Positions 40,834 to 51,004 of a stretch of 64,000 nucleotides of DNA are shown here, one piece after another (within the stretch, counting starts at the first letter, position 1; each line of letters opens with the position of its first letter). The notes beneath the pieces were generated by a model that had not been told where the DNA came from, searched no databases, and saw only the letters and a program-made list of their open reading frames with translations. The stretch comes from Neisseria montereyensis (lineage in GTDB: Bacteria > Pseudomonadota > Gammaproteobacteria > Burkholderiales > Neisseriaceae). Position numbers and translations under genes: made by a program. Location of the stretch: NCBI RefSeq assembly GCF_024834045.1, contig NZ_JANUXW010000001.1, forward strand, positions 124,001 through 188,000, read 5' to 3'.

Positions 40834-42312
40834 ATGAAATACAATGATTTGAGGGATTTTGTTCACAAGCTGGAACAGGAAAACAAGCTGAAACGTATCA
40901 GCCTGCCTGTTTCCCCTTATTTGGAAATGACGGAAATTGCCGACCGTGTTTTGCGTAACGAAGGGCCGGCATTGTGGTTTGAAAATCCGGTTCGGCAAGA
41001 TGGTTCGCGCTATGCGTTTCCCGTGTTGGCCAATTTGTTTGGCACGCCTGAGCGGGTGGCGATGGGCATGGGGGCGGACAGTGTGGAAAAGTTGCGTGAA
41101 ATCGGCCGCACTTTGGCGTATTTGAAAGAGCCGGAACCGCCAAAAGGCATTAAAGACGCCTTTTCCAAACTGCCGTTGCTGAAAGATATTTGGAGCATGG
41201 CGCCGCATGTGGTGAAAAAAGCGCCGTGTCAGGAAATTGTTTGGGAGGGCGATGAAGTGGATTTAAACCGCCTGCCTATCCAACATTGCTGGCCGGAAGA
41301 TATTGCACCGTTGGTAACATGGGGGTTGACCGTTACCCGCGGGCCGCATAAAAAACGCCAGAATCTCGGTATTTACCGCCAGCAGCTTATCGGTAAAAAC
41401 AAACTGATTATGCGTTGGCTGGCGCATCGGGGCGGGGCTTTGGATTTTCAGGCACATAAAAAGCTTTATCCCGATACACCGTATCCGGTGGCGGTGGTTT
41501 TAGGTTGTGATCCGGCAACGATTCTCGGTGCGGTGACACCTGTGCCGGATACGCTGAGTGAATATCAGTTTGCCGGATTATTGCGCGGCTCGAGGACGGA
41601 ATTGGTGAAATGTATCGGCAATGATTTACAGGTGCCCGCGCGGGCGGAAATCGTATTGGAAGGGGTGATACATCCTGATGAAACCGCCTTGGAAGGCCCA
41701 TATGGCGACCATACAGGCTATTACAACGAGCAGGATTATTTTCCCGTGTTTACCGTCGAGAGGATAACGATGCGCGAAAATCCGGTGTATCACAGCACTT
41801 ATACCGGCAAACCGCCCGATGAGCCTGCGGTTTTGGGCGTGGCATTAAACGAAGTGTTCGTGCCATTATTGCAAAAGCAGTTTCCCGAGATTGTCGATTT
41901 TTATTTGCCGCCGGAGGGTTGTTCTTACCGTATGGCGGTGGTGAGTATTAAAAAACAATATCCCGGCCATGCGAAAAGGGTGATGATGGGATGTTGGTCG
42001 TTCCTGCGCCAGTTTATGTACACCAAGTTTATTGTGGTGGTCGATGATGATGTGGACTGCCGCGATTGGAAAGAGGTGATTTGGGCGATTACCACCCGTA
42101 TGGATCCGGTACGCGATGCGGTGATGGTAGAAAATACGCCGATTGACTATCTCGACTTTGCCAGCCCGGTGAGCGGTTTAGGCGGTAAAATGGGCTTGGA
42201 TGCCACCAATAAATGGCCCGGTGAAACCCAGCGCGAATGGGGTAGAGTGATTAAGCACGATGCGGCTACCGCAGCAAAAGTTGATGCAATGTGGCAGTCG
42301 TTGGGCTTGTAA
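40834..42312 (+). CDS. ubiD: 4-hydroxy-3-polyprenylbenzoate decarboxylase UbiD
   Basis: A 492-residue prenylated-FMN-dependent decarboxylase of ubiquinone biosynthesis. It starts [20 protein letters not shown]. Family motifs include [25 protein letters not shown], the conserved ExxxExxD-type region [12 protein letters not shown], and KGLGHAKR-like [12 protein letters not shown]. Its cofactor is made by UbiX, not seen here. It is a single gene with its own DUS terminator. Confidence 0.96.
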   Translation: MKYNDLRDFVHKLEQENKLKRISLPVSPYLEMTEIADRVLRNEGPALWFENPVRQDGSRYAFPVLANLFGTPERVAMGMGADSVEKLREIGRTLAYLKEPEPPKGIKDAFSKLPLLKDIWSMAPHVVKKAPCQEIVWEGDEVDLNRLPIQHCWPEDIAPLVTWGLTVTRGPHKKRQNLGIYRQQLIGKNKLIMRWLAHRGGALDFQAHKKLYPDTPYPVAVVLGCDPATILGAVTPVPDTLSEYQFAGLLRGSRTELVKCIGNDLQVPARAEIVLEGVIHPDETALEGPYGDHTGYYNEQDYFPVFTVERITMRENPVYHSTYTGKPPDEPAVLGVALNEVFVPLLQKQFPEIVDFYLPPEGCSYRMAVVSIKKQYPGHAKRVMMGCWSFLRQFMYTKFIVVVDDDVDCRDWKEVIWAITTRMDPVRDAVMVENTPIDYLDFASPVSGLGGKMGLDATNKWPGETQREWGRVIKHDAATAAKVDAMWQSLGL

Positions 42313-42320
42313 GTGATATG

Positions 42321-42355
42321 AGGCCGTCTGAAAAGATATGTTTCAGACGGCTTTA
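42321..42355 (+). terminator. DUS terminator of ubiD
   Basis: AGGCCGTCTGAAA and TTTCAGACGGCTTT arms around AAGATATG; a short T-run follows. Confidence 0.75.
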
Positions 42356-42429
42356 TTCGTTGTAAATACGGTTGCAGTAGGATAGGGCATTCGCTAATAT
42401 CCATTGTCAAAAAATATCAGGTATTCATT

Positions 42430-43539
42430 ATGTTTGGACTTTCACCAACCGATTGGCTATTGATGATTTTGTTGTGGTTGCCGATATTGGCAACTTTGTT
42501 ACCTTTGATTAACCATGATCATTGGGTTTTCCGGGTTTTCGATTTTCCGCGCTTGCAGATTGCGGCGGTTAGTTTGTTGTGTGTGGTGTTAAATTATCTC
42601 TGGCAACAGAATGAGCATCCCTTGTTCACCTTTTTTGAGATCATCAATTTTGCCTGTTTCGTTTATCAGGTGAAGGAAATTTCTGCTTATACGCGTTTGA
42701 ATAAACCCGAAGTATTGCAATATTCCGGCGAAGATAACGAACGTACCCTTTCCCTGATTACCTCCAACGTGTTAACCCCCAACCGCCGTGCCGATTTATT
42801 ATTGGCAACGGTAAAAAAATATCAGCCTGATATCGTGCTGACTTTGGAAAGCGATAAATGGTGGGAAGAGCAGCTTGCACCGTTGGAACACGAGCTGGCA
42901 TATGAATATACCGTGAAAATCCCCTTAGATAATCTTTACGGCATGCATTTATATAGCCGTCTGCAATTACGGAATGTCGAAGTTCGGTATTGGGTGGAAG
43001 AAGACATTCCGTCTATCGCGGCAGAGTTGCAATTGAAATCGGGCGAATGGATACGGATTTATTGTCTGCACCCTATGCCGCCGAGTCCTACCGAAGCCGA
43101 TACTTCTACCGGCCGCGATGCCGAACTGTTGCTGGTAGGTAGGGAAATCGCAAAAAACAACCATTCCGTGCTGGTGTTCGGTGATATGAACGATGTGGCT
43201 TGGTCGCGGACCTCGCGCTTATTCCAACAAATCAGCGGCTTGCTCGATCCGCGTAAAGGTAGGGGCTTATATAGTACTTTTCATGCCAAATATCCGTTTT
43301 TACGTTGGCCGCTTGATCATATTTTCCATAGTAGCGATTTTATGATGAGTGAAATTAAGGTTTTGCCTACAATTGGCTCCGACCATTTCCCGGTTTACGG
43401 TAAATTCCAATTTATGCCGGCTGCCGAAATCGTTCAGGAAAAAGAAGAAGCGGACAAAGAGGAAAAAGAGGAAGCCAAAGAAAAAATCGCGGAAGCGGAA
43501 CCGCTTAAAGAAGTGGTTGAGGAAAAATATACCGAATAA
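42430..43539 (+). CDS. Membrane-anchored endonuclease/exonuclease/phosphatase-family protein
   Basis: A 369-residue protein. The first ~85 residues hold two to three hydrophobic segments (WLLMILLWLPILATLLPLI and LQIAAVSLLCVVLNYLW), then an EEP (DNase I-like) domain from about residue 108 to 330. Motifs: ITSNVLT, DIVLTLESDKWW, GDMNDVAWSRTS and the C-terminal GSDHFPVY. The last 45 residues are a highly charged Glu/Lys helix (KEEADKEEKEEAKEKIAEAE). The catalytic domain most likely faces the periplasm. EEP members cleave phosphodiesters of DNA, RNA, lipids or sugars; the substrate is unknown. It is convergent with ftsK. Confidence 0.85.
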   Translation: MFGLSPTDWLLMILLWLPILATLLPLINHDHWVFRVFDFPRLQIAAVSLLCVVLNYLWQQNEHPLFTFFEIINFACFVYQVKEISAYTRLNKPEVLQYSGEDNERTLSLITSNVLTPNRRADLLLATVKKYQPDIVLTLESDKWWEEQLAPLEHELAYEYTVKIPLDNLYGMHLYSRLQLRNVEVRYWVEEDIPSIAAELQLKSGEWIRIYCLHPMPPSPTEADTSTGRDAELLLVGREIAKNNHSVLVFGDMNDVAWSRTSRLFQQISGLLDPRKGRGLYSTFHAKYPFLRWPLDHIFHSSDFMMSEIKVLPTIGSDHFPVYGKFQFMPAAEIVQEKEEADKEEKEEAKEKIAEAEPLKEVVEEKYTE

Positions 43540-43558
43540 AGCGTTGATATCTATCCAT

Positions 43559-43604
43559 ATATAAAACAAGCCGTCTGAATATTTTCAGACGGCTTGTTTT
43601 ATAT
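43559..43604. terminator. Bidirectional DUS terminator between the EEP gene and ftsK
   Basis: A stem of about 20 bp (ATATAAAACAAGCCGTCTGA with its complement), perfect through the DUS core, with T-runs on both sides of the convergent genes. Confidence 0.9.
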
Positions 43605-43614
43605 AGTGGCTGAT

Positions 43615-46011
43615 TTATAAATTATCTTTTTGTGCCAGTATCTTGCGGCTGCCGCCAACATCGGCAGGGGAAACCACGCCGGCGTCTTCCAATGCCTGCA
43701 TCAGATTGGCGGCACGGTTATAGCCTATGCGTAATTGGCGTTGCAATGAAGAGATAGAGGTTTTGCGGGTTTCCAAGACAAAAGAAACGGCCTGATCGAA
43801 AAGTTCGTCGCTATTGGCATTGGGGTTTACGATATTGGTGGTTTCCAATGCCGCTTCGCCACTGAGCAGCCCTTCAATATAATGAGCCGGAGCCTGCCGT
43901 TTCACATGGGAGACAACATGATGGACTTCGTCGTCAGACACAAACGCACCCTGTAAACGGGTCGGTTCGGCATTACCCGGCTGTAAAAATAGCGAATCGC
44001 CGTATTTCAGCAATTCATCCGCGCCCATTTGGTCGAGAATGGTGCGGCTGTCGATTTTGCTTTGCACGGTAAAGGCCATGCGTGTGGGGATATTGGCTTT
44101 AATCAGGCCGGTAATCACGTCAACACTCGGGCGTTGGGTCGCCACAATCATGTGGATGCCTGCCGCCCGTGCTTTTTGTGCCAAACGGGCGATTTGTTGT
44201 TCGACCGATTTGCGCTCCGTCATCATCAGGTCGGCCAATTCATCAATCACCACCACAATCATCGGCAGCGTTTCCAACGGTTCGGGGTCGTCCGGATTCA
44301 GGCTGAACGGGTTGAGCAGCGGTTTGCCCGATTCTTTGGCGGCAACGACTTTTTTATTAAAGCCTTCAATATTGCGTACACCGGCGTGAGACAATAAACG
44401 GTAACGTTTTTCCATTTCGGCTACACACCAGTTCAAGGCCTGACCGGCTTCACGCATATCGGTCACCACGGGGCAGAGTAGGTGCGGAATACCGTCGTAA
44501 ACACTTAATTCCAGCATTTTGGGATCGATCATAATAAAGCGGACTTCTTCAGGGGTCGCTTTAAACAGAATCGATAAAATCATCGCGTTGACCCCAACCG
44601 ATTTACCCGAACCGGTCATACCGCCTACTAACAAATGCGGCATTTTCGCCAAATCACCGACCACGGGAATGCCGGCAATATCTTTACCCAACGCAACGGT
44701 AAGCTTGGATTTTGCATCGGTAAACACCGAGGACGACAGAATTTCACTCAGCATGACATCTTGGCGGCGCTCGTTGGGCAACTCGATACCCATGGTGTTT
44801 TTACCGGCAATGGTTTCGACAATGCGCACGGCCTGTAACGACATCGAGCGGGCAAGGTCTTTAGAAAGATTGACAATTTGGCTGCCTTTAACACCTTGTG
44901 CCGGTTCGATTTCAAAGCGGGTAATTACCGGCCCTGAAGTGGCGGAAACCACTTGCACCCCGATACCGAATTCTGCCAACTTGGCTTCGATACGCTCGGC
45001 GGTTTGTTGGAGTTTTTCCGGATTGACAACCGGCGGCTCACCCTGCGGCAGGCGCAGTAGATGAAGCGAAGGCTTGATATATTCACCGGTGTGGGTTGGT
45101 TCGGCCGCATCACCTTTTTCATCGAATAAGGCCGGTTGAACAGGAGAAGGCGGAGCAACCGATACGGCTACGGCTTTGCGGTTGCTGGAACTGCCCGCCA
45201 GTTGTTCGACAGGCTCGGCAGTAATATTTTTCGCTTCACGCACCATACGGCGGGTGGTTTTGGGGTCGGGCAGGTCTCGAACGTATTTATCTTCTTTACG
45301 CATAAGCTTGAGCCACAACCATTCCATTTTGGCACCGGTTTTTTCTAAAATATCCAGCCATGAGACTTGTGCCAACAGGGATAAAGCCAGTAAGAGAATC
45401 ACCAGCATAATCAGCAGGCTGCCGGATGTGCCCAATAGCCAAGTCAGCCCGGAAGCGGTAAATGATCCGACTAAACCGCCTGCGCCGACAGGTAGGGCGT
45501 CTGCCAATTCGGTTTGAAAAGAAAAGACTTCCAAAACCGGGCTGCACAATAATAAGACGGCCAAAGCGGCAGCAGCGATTTTATAGTTATACGGTTTGCT
45601 TTCAGGCGTTTGCAGCGGGCGGAAATTGCGGTAAAGCAGAATGCAGGCGGCGACAATCCACCACCAAAACGACAGGCCGAATAAATAATAGCCGACATCG
45701 GAGAAATACGCGCCAAACAGGCCGCCGAGATTGTGTACTTCATCGGAAAGCGGCACACTGCGCGACCATGCGGGGTCGTCCATTGTGAAGCTGGCCAAAC
45801 ACAAGGCGGCATAAACGGTTACCAGCAGGCCGAACAACCACAAGGTATCGTTGATCAGATTGATAACGTGTTGCGGGCGTTTGCGTTTCACTGCATTCGG
45901 AACCACACCTTTCGGCTTGCGTACCGGTTTGGTTTCAGACGGCTTGTTTTTTACGCCGGATTGGGTTTTTGCAGTAGGTTTGGTGGTTTTTTTCGGAGAT
46001 TTGGTAGCCAT
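43615..46011 (-). CDS. ftsK: DNA translocase FtsK
   Basis: A 798-residue septal DNA pump. ATG 46011 ([17 protein letters not shown]) is preferred to a TTG at 46017; neither has a strong ribosome binding site. Order: a basic N-terminal tail (1-45), four membrane helices (about 50-210), a short linker, the alpha/beta motor with Walker [16 protein letters not shown] (near residue 459) and Walker B-type [11 protein letters not shown], and the C-terminal winged-helix gamma domain ([21 protein letters not shown]) that reads KOPS sites. The linker is short, as in other Neisseria and SpoIIIE-like proteins, not as in E. coli (1329 residues). Confidence 0.97.
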   Translation of the reverse strand: MATKSPKKTTKPTAKTQSGVKNKPSETKPVRKPKGVVPNAVKRKRPQHVINLINDTLWLFGLLVTVYAALCLASFTMDDPAWSRSVPLSDEVHNLGGLFGAYFSDVGYYLFGLSFWWWIVAACILLYRNFRPLQTPESKPYNYKIAAAALAVLLLCSPVLEVFSFQTELADALPVGAGGLVGSFTASGLTWLLGTSGSLLIMLVILLLALSLLAQVSWLDILEKTGAKMEWLWLKLMRKEDKYVRDLPDPKTTRRMVREAKNITAEPVEQLAGSSSNRKAVAVSVAPPSPVQPALFDEKGDAAEPTHTGEYIKPSLHLLRLPQGEPPVVNPEKLQQTAERIEAKLAEFGIGVQVVSATSGPVITRFEIEPAQGVKGSQIVNLSKDLARSMSLQAVRIVETIAGKNTMGIELPNERRQDVMLSEILSSSVFTDAKSKLTVALGKDIAGIPVVGDLAKMPHLLVGGMTGSGKSVGVNAMILSILFKATPEEVRFIMIDPKMLELSVYDGIPHLLCPVVTDMREAGQALNWCVAEMEKRYRLLSHAGVRNIEGFNKKVVAAKESGKPLLNPFSLNPDDPEPLETLPMIVVVIDELADLMMTERKSVEQQIARLAQKARAAGIHMIVATQRPSVDVITGLIKANIPTRMAFTVQSKIDSRTILDQMGADELLKYGDSLFLQPGNAEPTRLQGAFVSDDEVHHVVSHVKRQAPAHYIEGLLSGEAALETTNIVNPNANSDELFDQAVSFVLETRKTSISSLQRQLRIGYNRAANLMQALEDAGVVSPADVGGSRKILAQKDNL

Positions 46012-46315
46012 AAACAATCATATAAGAGGCCGTCTGAAAATAAGACGGTAACAAGCGGGTTGGCCGATAGGGTATAAGTTTTTACAGAGTAATTGGATGG
46101 AGTGACTTAAACAACATCGGCGGCGTCAAAATGGTGAAATTATACAATATTATGCCGTTTCAGGTAGAACAGTGCTTGAAAGGCGTTTTCAATATTATCA
46201 ACGGTGGCCATTGTATAGAAACAGATACGGATAAATTCAAATGAATATTTTAAGCTGACCGGCTGTTTGTTTAAAAAGTTTTCAAACTATTAAAGAAAGA
46301 TGAATAGTATCAATC
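46012..46315. other. Intergenic region upstream of ftsK
   Basis: About 300 bp. A minus-strand TATAAT lies near 46139-46144. A 23-codon minus-strand frame (46140-46211, MATVDNIENAFQALFYLKRH) reads like protein but has no ribosome binding site; it may be a remnant. No other gene is visible. Confidence 0.35.
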
Positions 46316-46363
46316 AGCCATCCCTTTGTTTCAGACGGCCTGATTATAAAGGGATGGCTTTTT
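46316..46363 (+). terminator. 12-bp hairpin with plus-strand T-run, enclosing a DUS
   Basis: AGCCATCCCTTT and AAAGGGATGGCT are perfect complements; TTTTT follows on the plus strand. It lies at the 3' end of the DUF302 gene (minus) but its U-run points the other way, so what it terminates is unclear. Confidence 0.55.
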
Positions 46364-46378
46364 CAATGTGTATCGTAT

Positions 46379-46894
46379 TTATTGGGTTACGGTTTGAACA
46401 ATCAGTTTTTCTGCGTTAGCCAGCGTGTTTTCAACGTCACTAAACTGAATACGCGTGCCTTGGATTAGGGCGCGTGTATCATGGAAAACCACTTGAACCG
46501 CGCCGTTGTTTTCAGTCACCAAAACGCGCAAAGGCAGGCGGATGGCGAACTCGGGGTCTTTCACCATCAGCGGTGTACCTGCTTTGGGAGTGCCAAAAAT
46601 AATCACTTTGGCAGGTTGCATGTTTAAACCGTTGGCACGGGCGGCTGCATGATGATCAATCACGGCAAAAACAGTCATCCCTTTGGATTGGATGGCATTT
46701 TCAAGGCGTGAAACCGTATCGTCAAAATTGTATTTGCTGTTTACTGTATGAGTGAATCGCATCGCTTGCATATATTGGGGATTAGGCATGGATTGAGGGC
46801 CGTTCATGTGGTGTCCTCTCCAATGAGGTGTTCGCGCACAAGCCGACAAAGTGGCGGCAACCATTAGAATCAAAGCAGGTTTTAGGTATTTCAT
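46379..46894 (-). CDS. DUF302-domain lipoprotein
   Basis: A 171-residue predicted lipoprotein. The signal peptide MKYLKPALILMVAATLSAC has lipobox LSAC (Cys19). The DUF302 domain covers about residues 45-165: FDDTVSRLENAIQSKGMTVF, then AVIDHHAAARANGL, KVIIFGTPKAGTPLM and LPLRVLVTENNG. DUF302 proteins are small alpha/beta proteins, often in the envelope, of unknown function. GGAAC lies before the start. It appears to be a single gene. Confidence 0.88.
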   Translation of the reverse strand: MKYLKPALILMVAATLSACARTPHWRGHHMNGPQSMPNPQYMQAMRFTHTVNSKYNFDDTVSRLENAIQSKGMTVFAVIDHHAAARANGLNMQPAKVIIFGTPKAGTPLMVKDPEFAIRLPLRVLVTENNGAVQVVFHDTRALIQGTRIQFSDVENTLANAEKLIVQTVTQ

Positions 46895-47026
46895 GATGTT
46901 GTTCCTTTTATCAGGTGAATAATCTTTTCAAGCTGGATTTATCGAACAAACAAGATGATGATACTACTATTAAATTATGCCGGATAGGGTAGGAAATAGA
47001 AATGGTTTACTCAAGTTGTTTTGTTT

Positions 47027-47056
47027 AAAAGGGGTAAATAATTATTTATCCCTTTT
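47027..47056. terminator. Hairpin downstream of the M48 protease gene
   Basis: AAAAGGGGTAAATAA pairs with TTATTTATCCCTTTT with one G-T pair. T-rich sequence follows on the plus strand and a shorter T-run on the minus strand. Confidence 0.6.
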
Positions 47057-47128
47057 GTTTTTTCAGACGGCCTAAAAGTTTTTAGTGGTAACGCATATTT
47101 CTAACGGGTTGGTTTCGACGATAAACCG

Positions 47129-48913
47129 TTATGTTCTGCCATATAAGGCAACAACGTTTTCAGCAGCTTCTGCCCAGTCGGGATTGCCGCCGGCAGCCAG
47201 TATCAGGCGGCATTTGGTGAGAAGCTCGGTGCGCTTGTGTGCCGGGAGGGTTTGGAGTGTGTGCAGTATTCGCGGCAAGCCTTGGATGCCTAATGTATTC
47301 AGACGGCCTGCTTCGCCTGTCCATTGTGCCAGTGCGGCGAGAACGGTTTGGCTGTAATGTTCATCGGTTGCTTGCGGGTTGGATTCCGGCTCGGCAAACC
47401 ATTTCAGCCATGCGGCGGTTTCCAGCCACAATAAGGCGGCGGGGGCGTCTAGGCCGTTTAGGCGGGCAAAGTGGCTTAATTCATTTTGCAAGCTTTGTTG
47501 TTCTTCCGGCGGCAGGGCGGCGACGGAGGGTAATAGGTGCATCAGCAGCGGGCGGTATAGCGGTTGCGGCAGCGGGTGCCGTTTGAGGCGCTGATAAAAA
47601 GCGGTGCGCAATGGAAACCTTGTCGACCAAATATGTTCGGTTTCGGCCAATGCGGTGGGGGTGAGTAGTGCGGATAGGGCAATGGTTAGCCGCTCGCTGT
47701 CGCCCTCGGCACGCAGCCAGTGTTTGGGGTTGAACTGTAGCAGTTGTGCCTTATCGGTTTCCGCATGGGCATCAAACCGACGGATATTTTCTGCTAATAA
47801 CCTGCCTTGGTGTTCGTTGGGGTGGGTTTGTTCGGCCATGTCGGAATATCCGTGTTGGTTTGAAAGAGAAGACGTGGAATAGGGAAGATACACAAAATCT
47901 GCCCGTTTTTCTTTGGCTTTGCGTATTTTATGGCGCCAACGGCGTGCATGAGAAGGGCTGAGCCGTTGTATGCGTTCGTAAATATCGGGATGGGTGGCGG
48001 CGAGGCGGTCGAAAATATCGGCTTTATCCAATCCGGCAAACATAAAATGAGCGTATTCCGACGCATGCGGCGAATTCAATCTATGGATGGGCGCAACAGC
48101 CACTTTACACAATGCGGAAGCCAATCCTTCGCTGTGGCGGGTGAATTGAACCGCCGACGCATCGGCCAGAAATTCACGCTGACGGCTGATGGCGGCCTGT
48201 ATCCAACCGGCAACCAGCGAGCCGGTAAAGCCGAGGATAAGTAAAACGCCGCCCAGTATCATGGTAAGCAGGTTGCGGCGGAATATCAGGGAATCGACGT
48301 TGATAAAGAAACGCCCCAAACTGCTCAGCATCTGTAGGCCGTATAACCCTCCGCAAAGCTGCATATTGCGGCGCATATCGCCATTGAGGATATGGCTGAA
48401 TTCATGGGCGATAACGCCTTGCAACTCGCTGCGGTTGAAAGCGTCGACTGCGCCGCGCGTAATCCCGATAACGGCATCGCGCTGATCCATGCCGGCAGCA
48501 AACGCATTGAGCGACATATCGGGCAAGATATAGACGCGGGGAATATGCATACCGGAAGCAATCGCTATTTCTTCGACCACATTTAACAGCCTGCGTTCCG
48601 ATAAACGGGCTTGTTTGCGTGAAACCTGCTTGCCGCCTAATGCCGTTGCCACGACATGGCCGCCGTGTGACAGTTGGCGCAGGCGTATCCATGCAGCAAC
48701 GGCTACCATCACCAAAACGGTGATAAAAACAACCTTAAAAACGGTTGGGTGCATAGCAATGCCGACACCGTCATGAATCTCAAAATACAGCGATGTGAGC
48801 AAAGCGGTAACGGCAGCGGTAATACCGGCGACGGCGGCCACGGCGAATAGATACAGCCATAGCAGGCCATTGCTGAGGCGCAGGGCATATTTTTGATATC
48901 GGCGAAAATGCAT
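47129..48913 (-). CDS. M48-family metalloprotease with long C-terminal extension
   Basis: A 594-residue membrane protease. Two N-terminal helices (about residues 15-40 and 52-78) precede the M48 domain. The zinc site is VIAHEFSHILNGD (HEFSH near residue 168), with a downstream Glu in the QREFLADASAVQF segment. Further helices lie between. After about residue 330 there is a polar C-terminal extension of roughly 260 residues (Gln, Leu and Ala rich) without recognised motifs; HtpX itself is only about 290 residues. lemA is 11 bp upstream, and LemA-M48 pairs are common. It may act in envelope quality control. The substrate is unknown. Confidence 0.88.
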   Translation of the reverse strand: MHFRRYQKYALRLSNGLLWLYLFAVAAVAGITAAVTALLTSLYFEIHDGVGIAMHPTVFKVVFITVLVMVAVAAWIRLRQLSHGGHVVATALGGKQVSRKQARLSERRLLNVVEEIAIASGMHIPRVYILPDMSLNAFAAGMDQRDAVIGITRGAVDAFNRSELQGVIAHEFSHILNGDMRRNMQLCGGLYGLQMLSSLGRFFINVDSLIFRRNLLTMILGGVLLILGFTGSLVAGWIQAAISRQREFLADASAVQFTRHSEGLASALCKVAVAPIHRLNSPHASEYAHFMFAGLDKADIFDRLAATHPDIYERIQRLSPSHARRWRHKIRKAKEKRADFVYLPYSTSSLSNQHGYSDMAEQTHPNEHQGRLLAENIRRFDAHAETDKAQLLQFNPKHWLRAEGDSERLTIALSALLTPTALAETEHIWSTRFPLRTAFYQRLKRHPLPQPLYRPLLMHLLPSVAALPPEEQQSLQNELSHFARLNGLDAPAALLWLETAAWLKWFAEPESNPQATDEHYSQTVLAALAQWTGEAGRLNTLGIQGLPRILHTLQTLPAHKRTELLTKCRLILAAGGNPDWAEAAENVVALYGRT

Positions 48914-48924
48914 GAGCCGGCCGC

Positions 48925-49521
48925 TTATCGGTTCAGATCGATTTTGGGGGCGTGGCGGATAACGGCATGGTCGTCGAACTGCAACATAGCCGCATTGCTT
49001 TTATGCCCGAAAAAATCCGCCAGCAGTGAAGCGGGAAAGGTTTCGCGTGTGTTGTTGTAGGCCAGCACGGCGTCGTTATAGGCTTGACGGGCGAACGCTA
49101 CACGGCTTTCGGCACCGGCCAATTCTTCGCTTAATGATTGAACGGCTCTATCGGCCTGTAATTCAGGATAAGCTTCTACAACCACGCTCAAATGGCGCAA
49201 TGCCGAGCTGAGTTGGTGTTCCCCTTCGGCCAATTGCGCGATTTCTGTGTTGACATCGGGGCGGGCAACGGCAGCGGCGAGGGTGTCGGCGGCATGGTTA
49301 CGCGCCTGTATGACGTTTTCAAGGGTGTGTTGTTCGTGTGTCAGATAAGCTTTGACGGTTTCGACCAAATTGGGAATCAGGTCGTGCCGGCGTTTGAGTT
49401 GCACTTGGATTTGTGCAAATGCATTGCGGTATTCGTTTCGGGCGCGTACCAAACGGTTATAAATCACAATTGGTACGACTACGCAGACAACGACAATAAT
49501 CAAAACCACTAAACCGCCCAT
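48925..49521 (-). CDS. lemA: LemA family protein
   Basis: A 198-residue protein with one N-terminal membrane helix (LVVLIIVVVCVVVPIVIYNRL) and a helical domain beginning RARNEYRNAFAQIQVQLKRR, then HDLIPNLVETVKAYLTHE, the core of the LemA family. LemA domains form four-helix bundles facing the periplasm or cell outside. GGGG lies nine bases before the ATG. It is co-transcribed with the M48 protease gene. Its role is not settled in the family; the pairing suggests it acts as a partner or substrate adaptor. Confidence 0.93.
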   Translation of the reverse strand: MGGLVVLIIVVVCVVVPIVIYNRLVRARNEYRNAFAQIQVQLKRRHDLIPNLVETVKAYLTHEQHTLENVIQARNHAADTLAAAVARPDVNTEIAQLAEGEHQLSSALRHLSVVVEAYPELQADRAVQSLSEELAGAESRVAFARQAYNDAVLAYNNTRETFPASLLADFFGHKSNAAMLQFDDHAVIRHAPKIDLNR

Positions 49522-49696
49522 AATGAATACCCCTTTATTTATGCAAATTTATGCGAAATGAAAATTTGATTTTAGCATAAAGAATATTGGGAAAAGGGGC
49601 GGTTTCTGCCGAACGGCATCATAATGTTGCGATAGGGTTATAGGGTGTGGCGGCTATACGTCATAACGATGGCGTATGGTTGTTTGATAAGTTGTT

Positions 49697-50872
49697 TTAT
49701 AAAAAACACTGCAATAAATCATTTAAAAAACGCCTGCCCAATTCAGACGGCCTGAAATAATGCGGATCGGTATCCAGCAGGCCGCGTTCTTGGGCGGCTT
49801 GAATCTGGGCGGTAATGCGGGCGGCGGGGATGCCGGTGCGTTCGGGCAGCCATTCGGCAGGCACGCCGTTGGTGAGGCGCAGTGCGTTCATCATAAATTC
49901 GAACGGTAAATCCGAAGCGGCAACGGTTTTGCGTTCGATGGCAGAGGCCGGGTTGTTTTGCATGGCGTTGAGATAATCGTTGGGATGGCGTTTGCGGGTG
50001 GTGCGCTCGATATGGGTCGGGTAGGAAATTTTGCCGTGTGCGCCGGCGCCGATGCCGAGATAGTCGCCGAATTGCCAGTAGTTTAGGTTGTGCCGACATT
50101 GGTGGCCGGTGCGGGCGAAGGCGGAGGTTTCATAATGTTCGAAACCGGCTGCGTATAAGGCATTGTGTACCGCGTCTTCAATATCTTGGGCGGCTTCGTC
50201 TTGCGGCAGGCCTTTGGGCGGGGTGTGGCCGAACGGGGTGTTCGGTTCCATAGTCAGATGATAGGCGCTGATGTGGTTGGCGCCGGTGGCAATGGCGGTT
50301 TGGATATCGTTTAAGGCCGTCTGAACGGTTTGGCCGGGTAGGGCGTACATTATATCAACGTTCACCCTGTCGAAAATATTCAGCGCATATTCGATGGCGG
50401 ATAAGGCTTCGCGGTGGTCGTGAATACGGCCTAGGCTTTTGAGGGCGTTGTCGTTAAAACTTTGTACACCGATGGAAAGCCGTGTGATACCGGCTTCTTT
50501 AAACCCTTGGAATTTTTCTTTTTCAAAGGTGCCGGGGTTGGCTTCCATGGTGATTTCGGCTTGCGGCTGTAAGCGGACAAGCGAACGGATGCCGCCGAGC
50601 AGGCGGTCTATCGAGGCCGCCTGAAACAGGCTGGGTGTACCGCCGCCGATAAAAATGGTTTCTACCGGCCTGCCCCAGATATTCGGCAGCTCGGTTTGCA
50701 GGTCGGTGAGCAGTGCGTCGATGTAGGCTTGTTCGGCAAGATCCGTTTTGGCCTGATGCGAATTGAAATCGCAATAAGGGCATTTGCGCACGCACCAAGG
50801 AATATGGATATAAAGCGACAGCGGGGGCAGGGCGGTTAGGTGGCCGGGTTGGGAAAAATGGATGGTTTGCAT
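49697..50872 (-). CDS. hemW: Radical SAM heme-binding protein HemW
   Basis: A 391-residue radical SAM protein. The [4Fe-4S] site is CVRKCPYCDFNSH (CxxxCxxC near residue 27). GGGTPSL and the TIM-barrel motifs follow. The segment RHNLNYWQFGDYLGIGAGAH contains the HNxxYW heme-binding motif that separates HemW from the coproporphyrinogen dehydrogenase HemN. HemW is thought to insert heme into proteins. Annotation as HemN in older genomes would be wrong here. A DUS lies inside the gene near 50316. Confidence 0.93.
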   Translation of the reverse strand: MQTIHFSQPGHLTALPPLSLYIHIPWCVRKCPYCDFNSHQAKTDLAEQAYIDALLTDLQTELPNIWGRPVETIFIGGGTPSLFQAASIDRLLGGIRSLVRLQPQAEITMEANPGTFEKEKFQGFKEAGITRLSIGVQSFNDNALKSLGRIHDHREALSAIEYALNIFDRVNVDIMYALPGQTVQTALNDIQTAIATGANHISAYHLTMEPNTPFGHTPPKGLPQDEAAQDIEDAVHNALYAAGFEHYETSAFARTGHQCRHNLNYWQFGDYLGIGAGAHGKISYPTHIERTTRKRHPNDYLNAMQNNPASAIERKTVAASDLPFEFMMNALRLTNGVPAEWLPERTGIPAARITAQIQAAQERGLLDTDPHYFRPSELGRRFLNDLLQCFL

Positions 50873-51004
50873 AAATTTGGTCGGTGTGTGGCGGCAGGTG
50901 GTTCGGTTTTTTTAATCATGCCGGATGCTGTCGCTGTATGTGTTGCTTAGCCGCCTGTTTGGCTATTCAGACGGCCTTTAAGATGGTTGTTAATATGGTG
51001 GGTT

